A stretch of 64,000 nt of DNA from Methylotenera sp. (GCF_030684185.1 NZ_JAUXOY010000015.1:58110-122109); one strand, 5' to 3'. Positions 54,215 to 61,925 are shown, counted from the stretch's first letter. A program made the numbers and translations. Notes: generated by a model from the sequence alone, not told the origin.

Positions 54215-54781
54215 TTAGCTTTTACGACGTTTTACAGCACCAAGCATCAATAATCCGGCTAGTAACAATGCATAAGTTTGAGGTTCTGGAACTGGCGTTA
54301 CTGGAAGCTTACCGACTACAACATTATTGAGTGAAAACACTAAATCATCATAATCCCTATCACCACCATTGAAAATATCTTCAAATCCTACGTTGACAGA
54401 TTGTCCAGAGGTAATATCGAAAGCAGAGTGAATAAACTTATCTGGATTTTTATTTTCATCACCTGTGTAATAGGCAAATCCTGTGGTTTTCACAAAAATT
54501 GTAAATGCCAACTCTGCACCCGCCTGAAAGCTACCAAGTGAAAACTGGGTACCTGGCGTAACTTTCTGATTATTTAAAATGCTGTCTTCTGTACCTTGCA
54601 AATAAAGATCGCTTGAATATGATGCTGTTTTAGACAAAAACGTTAAAATAACCTCCCCAGCAGTAGCAACATACAAACTATCTGTTGATGGTGTTAACGC
54701 ATATGGTCTCGGTACTGCAGACATGGCAGTTGTGGAAAGTGCCATCAAAATTAAACTTACAACTAAATTAAATACTCTCAT
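54215..54781 (-). CDS. PEP-CTERM protein with DUF4114-like domain
   Basis: 188 residues: a signal peptide (ends TTAMSAVPRP), a beta-rich domain with the DUF4114 hallmark VGFEDIFNGGDRDYDDLVFS near residue 135 (an Asp-rich calcium-type loop), and the sorting tail VPEPQTYALLLAGLLMLGAV with KRRKS. A likely matrix protein processed by XrtB. Two TAGTCC-type palindromes in tandem lie 113 and 132 bp upstream, and it has a private terminator. Confidence 0.88.
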   Translation of the reverse strand: MRVFNLVVSLILMALSTTAMSAVPRPYALTPSTDSLYVATAGEVILTFLSKTASYSSDLYLQGTEDSILNNQKVTPGTQFSLGSFQAGAELAFTIFVKTTGFAYYTGDENKNPDKFIHSAFDITSGQSVNVGFEDIFNGGDRDYDDLVFSLNNVVVGKLPVTPVPEPQTYALLLAGLLMLGAVKRRKS

Positions 54782-54886
54782 TACATTCTCCTTAAATTAA
54801 ACTTCAAAAATTAATATCACTTAAAAATCTGAAATGAAGATTAAACTTTGAATATGACAATTGAAGTTAATTTGGTGGCTAAAAGA

Positions 54887-54902
54887 TAGTCTTATGGGAC
54901 TA
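54887..54902. promoter_or_regulatory. TAGTCC-N4-GGACTA palindrome (11 of 12)
   Basis: TAGTCT-TATG-GGACTA, one mismatch, centred 113 bp upstream of the DUF4114 PEP-CTERM gene. Confidence 0.7.
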
Positions 54903-54905
54903 GAC

Positions 54906-54921
54906 TAGCCCTAATGGGTGA
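54906..54921. promoter_or_regulatory. Degenerate second palindrome
   Basis: TAGCCC-TAAT-GGGTGA, 19 bp centre-to-centre from the preceding site, i.e. nearly two helical turns. Four bases differ from the consensus. Confidence 0.35.
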
Positions 54922-55063
54922 GTTTAAAAATTGATATTGTAATTATTTAGATGGTTATTTTTTTCATTAAATTAGATATAGAGTATTCCATTCTGTGGTA
55001 TGGAATGAAAAAGAACGGTCGTAATTAAGATCACTAAATCGCCCCAAATTCGCAGCTCATAGT

Positions 55064-55193
55064 GTTGCCAGGCAAGAACCTGAATCCCTACCGCATGATG
55101 CTGATAGGTCTCGGCTTGATAAGATTCGGATTTGTAGTGAGTCTTCGCAAAGGTACGCAAGCAAACCATAAGGATGATAATTGGAAAGACTGA
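55064..55193 (+). pseudogene. Relic of a PEP-CTERM protein C-terminus
   Basis: The plus strand reads VARQEPES (55064-55087). After one extra C (55088) the next frame reads YRMMLIGLGLIRFGFVVSLR and stops at 55193. Joined, this is a PEP box, a hydrophobic helix and a basic end, similar to the intact tails nearby (PEPQSYAMLLAGLGLMGF). The upstream part of the gene is not recognisable. It is therefore a frameshifted, truncated remnant. Confidence 0.6.
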
Positions 55194-55229
55194 TGGGAAC
55201 CAAGAGCTACCATTATAGATTGCAGTGGT

Positions 55230-55290
55230 TTTGACCTGCCCCCAGAAAAAAGTGGTCCAATTTTAGGTTAGTACAGTCTCTTTAAATCAA
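55230..55290. mobile_element. Possible insertion-sequence end relic
   Basis: TTGACCTGCCCCCAGAAAAA followed by AGTGGTCCAATTTTAGGTTA resembles terminal sequences of IS3-family elements (TGAxCTGCCCCC...AGTGG). No transposase frame or second end was found, so this is only a suspected remnant beside the PEP-CTERM relic. Confidence 0.3.
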
Positions 55291-55379
55291 ACATTAAAGA
55301 TAATTTTTTGACCTAACTACAACTTTACAATTTACCCACCGACTAGCATTTAACTTCACACATTAGTACTACTCCTATT

Positions 55380-55407
55380 TTCATCTAGTCCGATTGGACT
55401 AGATGAA
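55380..55407. promoter_or_regulatory. Perfect 12-bp-arm TAGTCC palindrome
   Basis: TTCATCTAGTCC-GATT-GGACTAGATGAA, the longest copy of the recurring palindrome. Centre 95 bp upstream of the GTG start of the glycosyltransferase at 55489. Confidence 0.8.
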
Positions 55408-55488
55408 CTTTGATTTCATTCATCGTAATGAAATCTGCCTCAGTCAATATTACTGGACATTATTGTTTGGCAATAAGGGGTTGATGAA

Positions 55489-56886
55489 GTGAGTTTTCTG
55501 AAGAAATTACTACGTAAAGTAACTTTACCATTCTGGCTAAAAAGTTTATTCGAATTGATAAACTCTTTATTATCCAATTCTTGTCAAAATATTTATGATT
55601 TGTTTGATTTTCGGCATTCTAAATTAAATTTAGCTTACGAGTCTTCATATATAGAAGCTGTTACAAAATCCGCCAATTCCCAACCTATTAATATTAAGGC
55701 TTTTAATTCTAATACACAGTTAGAACATGATTTAAATTACTCAGCCGCATTGGCAAGAGATAATGAGATATTTGCTAAACCGTTACGTGTCATGATGTTA
55801 GGTTTAAGAGGATTTCCAGATGTTCAAGGAGGCGTAGAAGCACATACAGAACATCTGGCACCTTTATTGGTCAATTTAGGCTGCGATTTAGAAGTTGTAG
55901 TACGGTCACCATACCAAAAAGTTGGGATAGGTAAAGAATGGTGTGGCGTTAAGTTTACGCGTATATGGGCACCAAAATCCAAAGGATTAGAAGCCATTAT
56001 TCATACTTTTCTAGGCGTGTTATACGCTGCAATTAAACGCCCTGACATTTTACACATTCACGCAATTGGACCTGCATTGATGACACCTTTAGCTAGACTT
56101 CTTGGCTTAAAAGTAGTGGTAACACACCATGGCCCAGATTATGACAGACAAAAATGGGGTAATTTTGCACGCAATATACTATTGCTTGGTGAATGGATGG
56201 GAATGCGTTTTTCTAATGGTAGGATCGTGATTTCAAACGTAATACGTGAATTAGTAATTCGAAAACATGGTATGCATTCTGCATTAATATTTAATGGTGT
56301 TGTAATGCCAAATACAGATATATCGGAAAAATACCTTGAACAGTTTGAAATTAAAAAAAATAAATATATTTTACTAGTTAGTCGTTTTGTACCTGAAAAA
56401 CGTCATCTCGATTTAGTTAATGCATTTAACTTGGCGAATTTACCTGGACATAAATTGGTATTTGTTGGTTCATCAGATCATCCTGATGCCTATGTGCAAT
56501 CAGTAAAGGATGCGGCGTCAACCAACCCAAACATTGTGCTGACCGGCTTTCAAACGGGAGATACCCTGCGTAGCTTATATGCACATGCTGCAATGTTTGT
56601 GTTGCCTTCATCACATGAGGGTTTGTCTATTTCATTATTAGAGGCATTAAGTTACGGCTTGCCTGTAATCGCAAGCGACATACCTGCAAATTTAGAGCTT
56701 AAACTAAATCCAAAATGTTATTTTGAACTAGGCAATACAAATGAACTTGCATCATTAATTAATATGAATATAGATCAACCTACTTCGGTTGAAAGAAGGA
56801 AGACTTTAAGAACATGGGTAAATAATCAATACAATTGGCGCGTTATAGCAGAAAAAACCTACAGTGAGTATCGAAATTCGATATAA
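55489..56886 (+). CDS. Glycosyltransferase family 4 (WcaL/Pel-like)
   Basis: 465 residues, starting at GTG with AAGGGG 8-13 bp upstream. An unusual N-terminal extension of about 95 residues precedes the GT-B core, which begins RVMMLGLRGFPDVQGGVEAH near residue 100. The donor domain contains LLVSRFVPEKRHLDLVNAF and SSHEGLSISLLEALSYGLPV with the E-x7-E type active-site pair. It likely adds a sugar to the repeat unit. It is regulated apart from the main eps operon, behind the strongest palindrome in the window, and lies 185 bp before the priming transferase. Confidence 0.9.
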   Translation: MSFLKKLLRKVTLPFWLKSLFELINSLLSNSCQNIYDLFDFRHSKLNLAYESSYIEAVTKSANSQPINIKAFNSNTQLEHDLNYSAALARDNEIFAKPLRVMMLGLRGFPDVQGGVEAHTEHLAPLLVNLGCDLEVVVRSPYQKVGIGKEWCGVKFTRIWAPKSKGLEAIIHTFLGVLYAAIKRPDILHIHAIGPALMTPLARLLGLKVVVTHHGPDYDRQKWGNFARNILLLGEWMGMRFSNGRIVISNVIRELVIRKHGMHSALIFNGVVMPNTDISEKYLEQFEIKKNKYILLVSRFVPEKRHLDLVNAFNLANLPGHKLVFVGSSDHPDAYVQSVKDAASTNPNIVLTGFQTGDTLRSLYAHAAMFVLPSSHEGLSISLLEALSYGLPVIASDIPANLELKLNPKCYFELGNTNELASLINMNIDQPTSVERRKTLRTWVNNQYNWRVIAEKTYSEYRNSI

Positions 56887-57071
56887 CAAATATATTTGTA
56901 AATCTAGGATAATAGGTACGGCAATGATTGAGTAGACTAGTACAACAACCTTTAATATCAATTATTCCCAAGATATTAGGTATGAAGGTTGATATCTCCA
57001 ATCATACATATTAGTGTCATATTTATACTTTAAATTGTAAGTCTTATTGGAATATATAATATGCTTGCATC

Positions 57072-58448
57072 ATGAAATATCAGCAGCACCTCAGTTTTAA
57101 CAAATCACTAAACCATTCCCTCTTAATCAAAATGCTGATAGATCCAGTATTGATGATTATCACACTTTATTTTTTAACAATCTACTTTGAAAATAAACTG
57201 ACGTCACAATATATTGTATTGTCAATTTTGTTATTTGCGCTTAGTTTTCCTGGCAGATGGCTGAATTCTAAAAACTTTAAAAATGAGTTTTTAGATACTT
57301 TTGGTCAATGGTTTCTAATCGTCGGGGTTCTCTTTTTTTTTGGATATGCTACTGATTACCTGAATCGTTTCTCACACCAAGTAATATTATTCTGGGTGTC
57401 ACTCACCCCAATAATTCTAATAACTTCTCACTTGATGGCAAGCAAATATTTGTCTAGCAAACACTATATTTCAAGAGTTAAAAAAACAGCGGTCATTATC
57501 GGAGTCAACAATTTAGGCAACCAACTGCAAGACAGAATTAACTCTAATACAGAACTGGGTATTGAGCTGAAAGGTTTCTTTGATGTTTTATCTGAGGGAA
57601 CAATTTCACATGCTCAATTATTAGGCAGTGTTCAACAAGTATCAAATTATGTAAAGAAAAATACAATTGATATTATCTATATTGCATTACCACCTTCACT
57701 TCACTCAGAAATAATGCTGTTATTAGATGATTTAAAAGACACAACTGCATCCATATATTTCGTACCTCACTTCTTTATGGCTGATTTAATTCAAGCCAGA
57801 ATTGATGATATTGGTGGAATGCCTATTGTTGCAGTTTGTGAAACCCCCTTTTCTGGCTTTGATGGCTTTGTTAAAGGCTTGAGCGATGTCATCATATCAA
57901 GCTTAATTCTGTGTCTGATTTCACCATTGTTAATCCTATTAGGACTAGGTGTTAAACTCACTTCCCCCGGCCCAATATTATTTAAGCAACGACGGTATGG
58001 ATTGGACGGCCATGAGATAATTGTCTACAAATTCAGGTCAATGACTGTGGCTGAGGATGGCGAGACGGTGACACAAGCAAAAATGGACGACAAAAGAGTA
58101 ACGCGTTTTGGTAAATTCATACGTAAAACATCGTTGGATGAATTGCCCCAATTTATCAATGTATTGCAAGGTACAATGAGTATTGTAGGTCCGAGACCTC
58201 ATGCTATTAGCCATAATGAAATGTATCGTAAGCTTATTAAAGGCTACATGATTAGACATAAAGTCAAACCAGGCATTACTGGCTGGGCACAGGTAAATGG
58301 CTTTAGGGGTGAAACGGAAACAGTTGATAACATGAAAGCTCGTATCGATTATGACATAGACTATTTGAAAAAATGGTCACTTGGTATGGACATAAAGATT
58401 ATCCTAAAAACGGTGTTATTGATTTTTAAAGATTCAAAAGCTTATTAA
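57072..58448 (+). CDS. Undecaprenyl-phosphate sugar phosphotransferase (WcaJ/WbaP family)
   Basis: 458 residues: four to five N-terminal membrane helices, a central CoA-binding-like cytoplasmic domain (about 130-250; TAVIIGVNNLGNQLQDRIN), then a membrane hairpin and the bacterial sugar transferase domain (about 270-458) with KQRRYGLDGHEIIVYKFRSM, SLDELPQFINVLQGTMSIVG and PGITGWAQVNGFRGETETVD. It transfers a sugar-1-phosphate to undecaprenyl phosphate, the first step of repeat-unit assembly. A weak TAGTCC-like site (about 57039-57054) overlaps its leader. Confidence 0.93.
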   Translation: MKYQQHLSFNKSLNHSLLIKMLIDPVLMIITLYFLTIYFENKLTSQYIVLSILLFALSFPGRWLNSKNFKNEFLDTFGQWFLIVGVLFFFGYATDYLNRFSHQVILFWVSLTPIILITSHLMASKYLSSKHYISRVKKTAVIIGVNNLGNQLQDRINSNTELGIELKGFFDVLSEGTISHAQLLGSVQQVSNYVKKNTIDIIYIALPPSLHSEIMLLLDDLKDTTASIYFVPHFFMADLIQARIDDIGGMPIVAVCETPFSGFDGFVKGLSDVIISSLILCLISPLLILLGLGVKLTSPGPILFKQRRYGLDGHEIIVYKFRSMTVAEDGETVTQAKMDDKRVTRFGKFIRKTSLDELPQFINVLQGTMSIVGPRPHAISHNEMYRKLIKGYMIRHKVKPGITGWAQVNGFRGETETVDNMKARIDYDIDYLKKWSLGMDIKIILKTVLLIFKDSKAY

Positions 58449-58462
58449 AACAGGTATCCGAA

Positions 58463-58493
58463 TTTCGTAGTTGACGACAACCAAGTAATACGA
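58463..58493 (+). repeat. Left 31-bp direct repeat of the toxin-antitoxin unit
   Basis: It begins TTTCGTAGTTGACGACAACC and matches 59218-59248 at 25 of 31 positions; both copies are themselves partly palindromic (GTTG...CAAC). Confidence 0.75.
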
Positions 58494-58559
58494 ATCTCAT
58501 CACATTTTCAAAAATGTTTAAAGTTGCAAATGGCGTATCTACAATGTATAAACAAATGC

Positions 58560-58588
58560 TTGACTTAGCAATGATATGTATATACAAT
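58560..58588 (+). promoter_or_regulatory. Sigma-70 promoter and operator of the toxin-antitoxin operon
   Basis: TTGACT, 17-bp spacer, TACAAT: near-consensus -35 and -10 elements upstream of the antitoxin. The -10 is embedded in the near-palindrome ATGTATATACAA (58576-58587), and a related TACAATGTATA lies at 58539-58551. These are likely autoregulation sites for the MazE-like antitoxin. Confidence 0.7.
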
Positions 58589-58614
58589 GAAGACACATTA
58601 AAAGGTGTATGAAT

Positions 58615-58854
58615 ATGAAACTAAATATACAGAAGTGGGGAAATAGTGCAGCGATTAGGCTGCCAGCTACGATGCTGACGCAAATCGGTGCAACCATTGG
58701 TGATGCTGTTGAGGTAGACCCGCAAGCATTCCATGTAGCAAAACCTAAATATAAGCTGGCCGATCTTTTGGCTCAATGCAATAAGAATGCCCAGCCTCCT
58801 GCTGATATGGCGTCATGGGAAAGCATGTCACCAGTCGGAGCAGAGATTCTTTAA
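58615..58854 (+). CDS. mazE: MazE/PemI-family antitoxin
   Basis: 79 residues from the ATG at 58615, chosen because GGTG sits 7 bp upstream and the protein then starts MKLNIQKWGNSAAIRLPATM, the usual AbrB-type swapped-hairpin DNA-binding domain (1-48). An ATG two codons earlier is closer to the ribosome-binding site than normal. The C-terminal part (about 50-79) is polar and flexible and would wrap the toxin. It overlaps the toxin gene by one base (TAATG), and it represses its own promoter in related systems. Confidence 0.9.
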   Translation: MKLNIQKWGNSAAIRLPATMLTQIGATIGDAVEVDPQAFHVAKPKYKLADLLAQCNKNAQPPADMASWESMSPVGAEIL

Positions 58855-59195
58855 TGGCAAGGTTTGAGCGCGGTGATGTAGTGCGAGTCTGTTTAAATCC
58901 GACGGTAGGCCGCGAAACACAAGGTGATTTCCGTCCGGCACTGGTGTTATCAACTGCTGAAATGAATAACCTTGGGACGGTAATTATCGCCCCGATAACC
59001 CAGGGCGGTGATTTCTCGCGCTACGCCGGATTCGCAGTATCACTTACCGGTACGGGCATGGATACTCAGGGCGTTGTACTGGTTAACATGATCCGTTCGG
59101 TTGATTTAGCCACTCGCGGAGCAAAGAAAATTGAGCGTGCACCACAAGTAATAATTGATGACGCGCTTGCTCGGTTACAAGCTGTTTTTGAATAA
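58854..59195 (+). CDS. mazF: MazF/PemK-family endoribonuclease toxin
   Basis: 113 residues from the ATG at 58854, overlapping the antitoxin stop (TAATG); longer frames start inside mazE. Hallmarks: MARFERGDVVRVCLNPTVGR with the conserved Arg/Gly/Asp start, DFRPALVLSTAEMNNLGTVI, an IAPIT core strand and GVVLVNMIRSVDLATRGAKK. Family members cut mRNA at short specific sequences. The unit is complete and probably active. Direct repeats flank the operon. Confidence 0.93.
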   Translation: MARFERGDVVRVCLNPTVGRETQGDFRPALVLSTAEMNNLGTVIIAPITQGGDFSRYAGFAVSLTGTGMDTQGVVLVNMIRSVDLATRGAKKIERAPQVIIDDALARLQAVFE

Positions 59196-59217
59196 CGAAC
59201 ATATCGGAAAAACATTG

Positions 59218-59248
59218 TTTCGTAGTTGATATCAACCACGAAATACTA
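59218..59248 (+). repeat. Right 31-bp direct repeat of the toxin-antitoxin unit
   Basis: It begins TTTCGTAGTTGATATCAACC. It contains a near-perfect 26-bp palindrome (TTTCGTAGTTGAT / ATCAACCACGAAA) and matches the left copy at 25 of 31 positions. Confidence 0.75.
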
Positions 59249-59283
59249 TATGGGCGCATCCCATTTGCCAAGGTTTTTTGTGC

Positions 59284-59541
59284 TCAAGTAACAGGATAAG
59301 GCTGCAGCATTGTGCGCATCTTGACTAAACCTTGCCGCATACGGTGCAATGCCAATACCGCTTGCTGCTGCTCCGATTTGATGGCAATGGCTTTAATACC
59401 TGGTTACTGTACTGCTGTCCAGATTGTCTTGGCGTCGGCTACGTCACCTTTATTGCCCATCACAAAAGATTTAACCAGTTTGCCTGTCATCAATTTAACT
59501 TGGTGGCCAAGCTTGATAAGTTCCCGTGCCCAGTGCTGTGA
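59284..59541 (-). pseudogene. IS110-family transposase relic
   Basis: On the minus strand an 86-codon stretch reads [20 protein letters not shown] and continues with [11 protein letters not shown] and [18 protein letters not shown], matching the N-terminal (RuvC-like, DEDD) half of IS110-type transposases. An in-frame TAA (59404-59406) interrupts it and both ends are missing. It is a dead fragment, truncated at an abrupt boundary with an IS66 relic. Confidence 0.8.
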
Positions 59542-59542
59542 A

Positions 59543-59677
59543 CTGATCGGCTCGGCTAAAATCAACAACATTAACCCGGAAGCTTATCTGCGTCATGTGC
59601 TGTCGGTGATTGCAGAGCATCCGGTGAACCGGGTGGCTGAGCTGCTGCCATGGAATGTGAAATTAGACTCATCATAA
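59543..59677 (+). pseudogene. IS66-family transposase (TnpC) C-terminal relic
   Basis: A 44-codon frame reading [20 protein letters not shown] and then [18 protein letters not shown], the conserved C-terminus of IS66-type TnpC. The rest of the element is absent. It abuts the IS110 relic in the opposite orientation within two bases, as if one element inserted into or recombined with the other. Confidence 0.85.
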
Positions 59678-60135
59678 GCTAGGCTATGCTAATAGTGATA
59701 TTAAAACAACCATGTAGTAATGGCAGATTAACTAAGTATTGATATCAGAACACGTCTAAAGTGATAGTAGAATACATGTAAAATAATCTCACTTTGATAT
59801 CAATAACCAAACTTCTTGTAGTTAAAAATCATAAAAATCGTTACACATTCGTAACATATAAATACCCTGATTTTCTTGATTAATTAAAAATAATTGAAGT
59901 GTTAATGGTCGATTTTTTGGGAGTGTTTAGTTCGCAGTTCCTGGAACCATTAACATGGGCAGGGAAGGTACATGGCTCAATCAGTCCAAACGAAAAGCTA
60001 TGGGTTGTTGGGTGAGTCCTTACCTTTATTTCATAATAGAGGCTTACGAAATAAAATCGGATCCCTCTTACGCATGTTGGTAAAAGGGATTCGAAAAGAT
60101 TTAAACTAAATCTTAGTTTTTAATTTACGGACTGA
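59678..60135. other. Gene-poor region with inverted repeat, small frame and terminator
   Basis: TATTGATATCA (59737-59747) and TGATATCAATA (59795-59805) are exact complements, with AAAGTGA/TCACTTT nested between. A 36-codon frame (59905-60015, MVDFLGVFSSQFLEPLTWAG...) is present without recognised homology. A stem ATCCCTCTTAC / GTAAAAGGGAT near 60063-60095 precedes a T-rich stretch on the minus strand and probably terminates the PhoX-like gene. Confidence 0.5.
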
Positions 60136-61470
60136 TTACTTCGTTGCACGTTTTGTGATGGCCATTGTTTTGTCATTGCCAGTACCTGAGTGCTGGATAT
60201 TCACAAACAGAGTTTTAGGATCCTTACCGAAATAAATGCCGCTGCTTTCAGCTACTTTATCTTTAAGAGATGCAAACAAATGTACGCCATCTTTATAGCC
60301 ATCACCATTAACGTCTTCTGATTGCGGATCGTATACCCAGATATCACTGAATGCGTTATCTTCTACAATCCACAACTTGCCGTCCGGGCCTGTTGCTAGA
60401 TTGTCAGGACTCTTGAATCCAGTAACCCCAGTAGACTGATTTTCTACTGGCACGTTTTTGCCTGGAGCCACGACGTAGCTGACTGTTGGTTTGTCACCTA
60501 ATTTAACAGCCAATATAGCACCATTGCCGCTGGTATTAGATGCGTTATTGACATCCTCACAAGTTAAAGCCACATATAGGTTTTGGCTAATGCGATCAAT
60601 GTCTTCTGGGCGACAATACTCTGTTGCTCCAACCGCTGCAGCGGCTACACGAGCGCTGATCTGGGCTTGCACCATATCCAACGCTACCCATTCAGCTGCG
60701 CCAGTTTTTCCGTTAGTTACTTTAAGAGCATATAGTTGGCCGCTGGTCAGGTCACCATAATTTTCTGGTTCGAATTTGTAGATTGAACCCTTGCGGTCTT
60801 CATCAATAACATAGACATTACCTTCTGCATCAGTTTCAATACCCTCATGAGCCAATGCGCCCAATAGTGGAAGCACCGTCACACTTTCCATTGCAGTTAA
60901 ATCATCTTTCTTCAACTTAAGCTCATACAATAGACCGCTAGTAGCTTGCGGAGCTTCTGGGTCTGGACGTACTGATGTTCCAACTTCTTCTGCAAACAAT
61001 ACTGATTGCCATGGTGTCCAAACAATACCGTCCAATGCTTCCCAGTCGGCGCGCCCGACAACCTCTTTGGCTTGACCTGTATGAAGGTCTACTACTGAAA
61101 CAGCACCGCCGCTACCACCGTCAATACGAGCTGAATTACCTGCAACTGTGGCGCTGCTTGGGCGTACTTCGTGGGTACGGTACATATAGCGGCCAGCTTG
61201 CTTGCCAGTCTCATTGACGGTATTCATGTCATTCCAGTCGTTGGCGACATAGATGTTTAGATCGCTTTCATCTGAAACGATAGATTGGGTAAAGCCTGCT
61301 GGAATCACTAATGGTTCGCTGTTAAGAATTGAAGGATCAGTGGTTTCCTGAGCGTAAGCTGATGCTGTGATTGGGTTGAAGCCCATTGGGCCATTAACAA
61401 TAGTGCTGTCGGCCATCGCACTGGCAGAGAAAACTGCAGCAACTGCAGCAGCAAGAACGGTATATTTCAT
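60136..61470 (-). CDS. PhoX/DUF839-like secreted phosphatase-type beta-propeller
   Basis: 444 residues with a signal peptide (ends SASAMADST). The mature protein has PhoX-family features: YMYRTHEVRPSSATVAGN, HEGIETDAEGNVYVIDEDRK, GSIYKFEPENYGDL and SPDNLATGPDGKLWIVED, consistent with a calcium/iron-dependent propeller phosphatase. It lacks a twin-arginine signal, which most PhoX proteins have, so it may use Sec and be a divergent member. A Pho box 116 bp upstream supports control by phosphate starvation. Confidence 0.82.
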   Translation of the reverse strand: MKYTVLAAAVAAVFSASAMADSTIVNGPMGFNPITASAYAQETTDPSILNSEPLVIPAGFTQSIVSDESDLNIYVANDWNDMNTVNETGKQAGRYMYRTHEVRPSSATVAGNSARIDGGSGGAVSVVDLHTGQAKEVVGRADWEALDGIVWTPWQSVLFAEEVGTSVRPDPEAPQATSGLLYELKLKKDDLTAMESVTVLPLLGALAHEGIETDAEGNVYVIDEDRKGSIYKFEPENYGDLTSGQLYALKVTNGKTGAAEWVALDMVQAQISARVAAAAVGATEYCRPEDIDRISQNLYVALTCEDVNNASNTSGNGAILAVKLGDKPTVSYVVAPGKNVPVENQSTGVTGFKSPDNLATGPDGKLWIVEDNAFSDIWVYDPQSEDVNGDGYKDGVHLFASLKDKVAESSGIYFGKDPKTLFVNIQHSGTGNDKTMAITKRATK

Positions 61471-61585
61471 TTGATAATTTCCTATGTTATTTATGAAAAA
61501 CGACTCAAATAGTTAAAACGAATTGGATACATTGCCAGAACAATTTGTTTGGCGTACTCAATTTAGTAGAGAATGATGTAATTTT

Positions 61586-61604
61586 AGTGACACTGACATG
61601 ACAA
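61586..61604 (-). promoter_or_regulatory. Pho box upstream of the PhoX-like gene
   Basis: On the minus strand TTGTCATGTCAGTGTCACT: two TGTCA repeats spaced 11 bp apart, the PhoB direct-repeat pattern, on the coding strand of the phosphatase-like gene and 116 bp from its ATG. Confidence 0.7.
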
Positions 61605-61909
61605 TTAAAATTTAATGGGATTATTCTGTTGAGCAATAGCTTCATTGCTGGAGGGATCAAGAAAGTCACGTACGATGGGTAAAAACTGAAGGTATCAAAT
61701 CACGCGAATATTGATGTCTATCTGAAGACGAGGTTAGAGTAACAGGAAGAAATCGGTCGTAAAATAGGTGCTCACTTACATTAAGGGTGAATACCTATTC
61801 TTTCGAGATTTACGGAAAATGATAGTCGTTACTTGGCGGGTTATTACCACTTAGATGATGCAGTCATCCTACTAATGACCTATAGATATCTTTATTAAAC
61901 CCCAACTTC

Positions 61910-61925
61910 TAGTCCATTCAGACTA
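61910..61925. promoter_or_regulatory. TAGTCC-N4-GGACTA palindrome (11 of 12)
   Basis: TAGTCC-ATTC-AGACTA, one mismatch, extended on the left by C. Centre 144 bp upstream of the PEP-CTERM gene at 62062; the spacer ATTC is the same as in the copy at 42549. Confidence 0.7.

Larger units (their letters stand above)
54782..55488. other. Intergenic region with palindromes and mobile-gene remains
   Basis: 707 bp between divergent genes. It holds the tandem palindromes at 54887 and 54906, a decayed PEP-CTERM tail (55064-55193), a possible IS end (about 55230-55290), the long palindrome at 55380 and a 9-bp hairpin (GATTTCATT-CATCGT-AATGAAATC, 55412-55435) in the leader of the glycosyltransferase gene. 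Confidence 0.6.

Noticed and set aside
57331..57341. Nine-T run in the sugar phosphotransferase gene as a phase-variation site
   Set aside because: It codes for a Phe-rich membrane helix in AT-rich DNA and is shorter and less striking than the poly-C tract in tonB.
59905..60015. Riboswitch or structured leader upstream of a gene
   Set aside because: No known riboswitch core could be matched, and the region lies downstream of the PhoX-like gene rather than in front of a gene.
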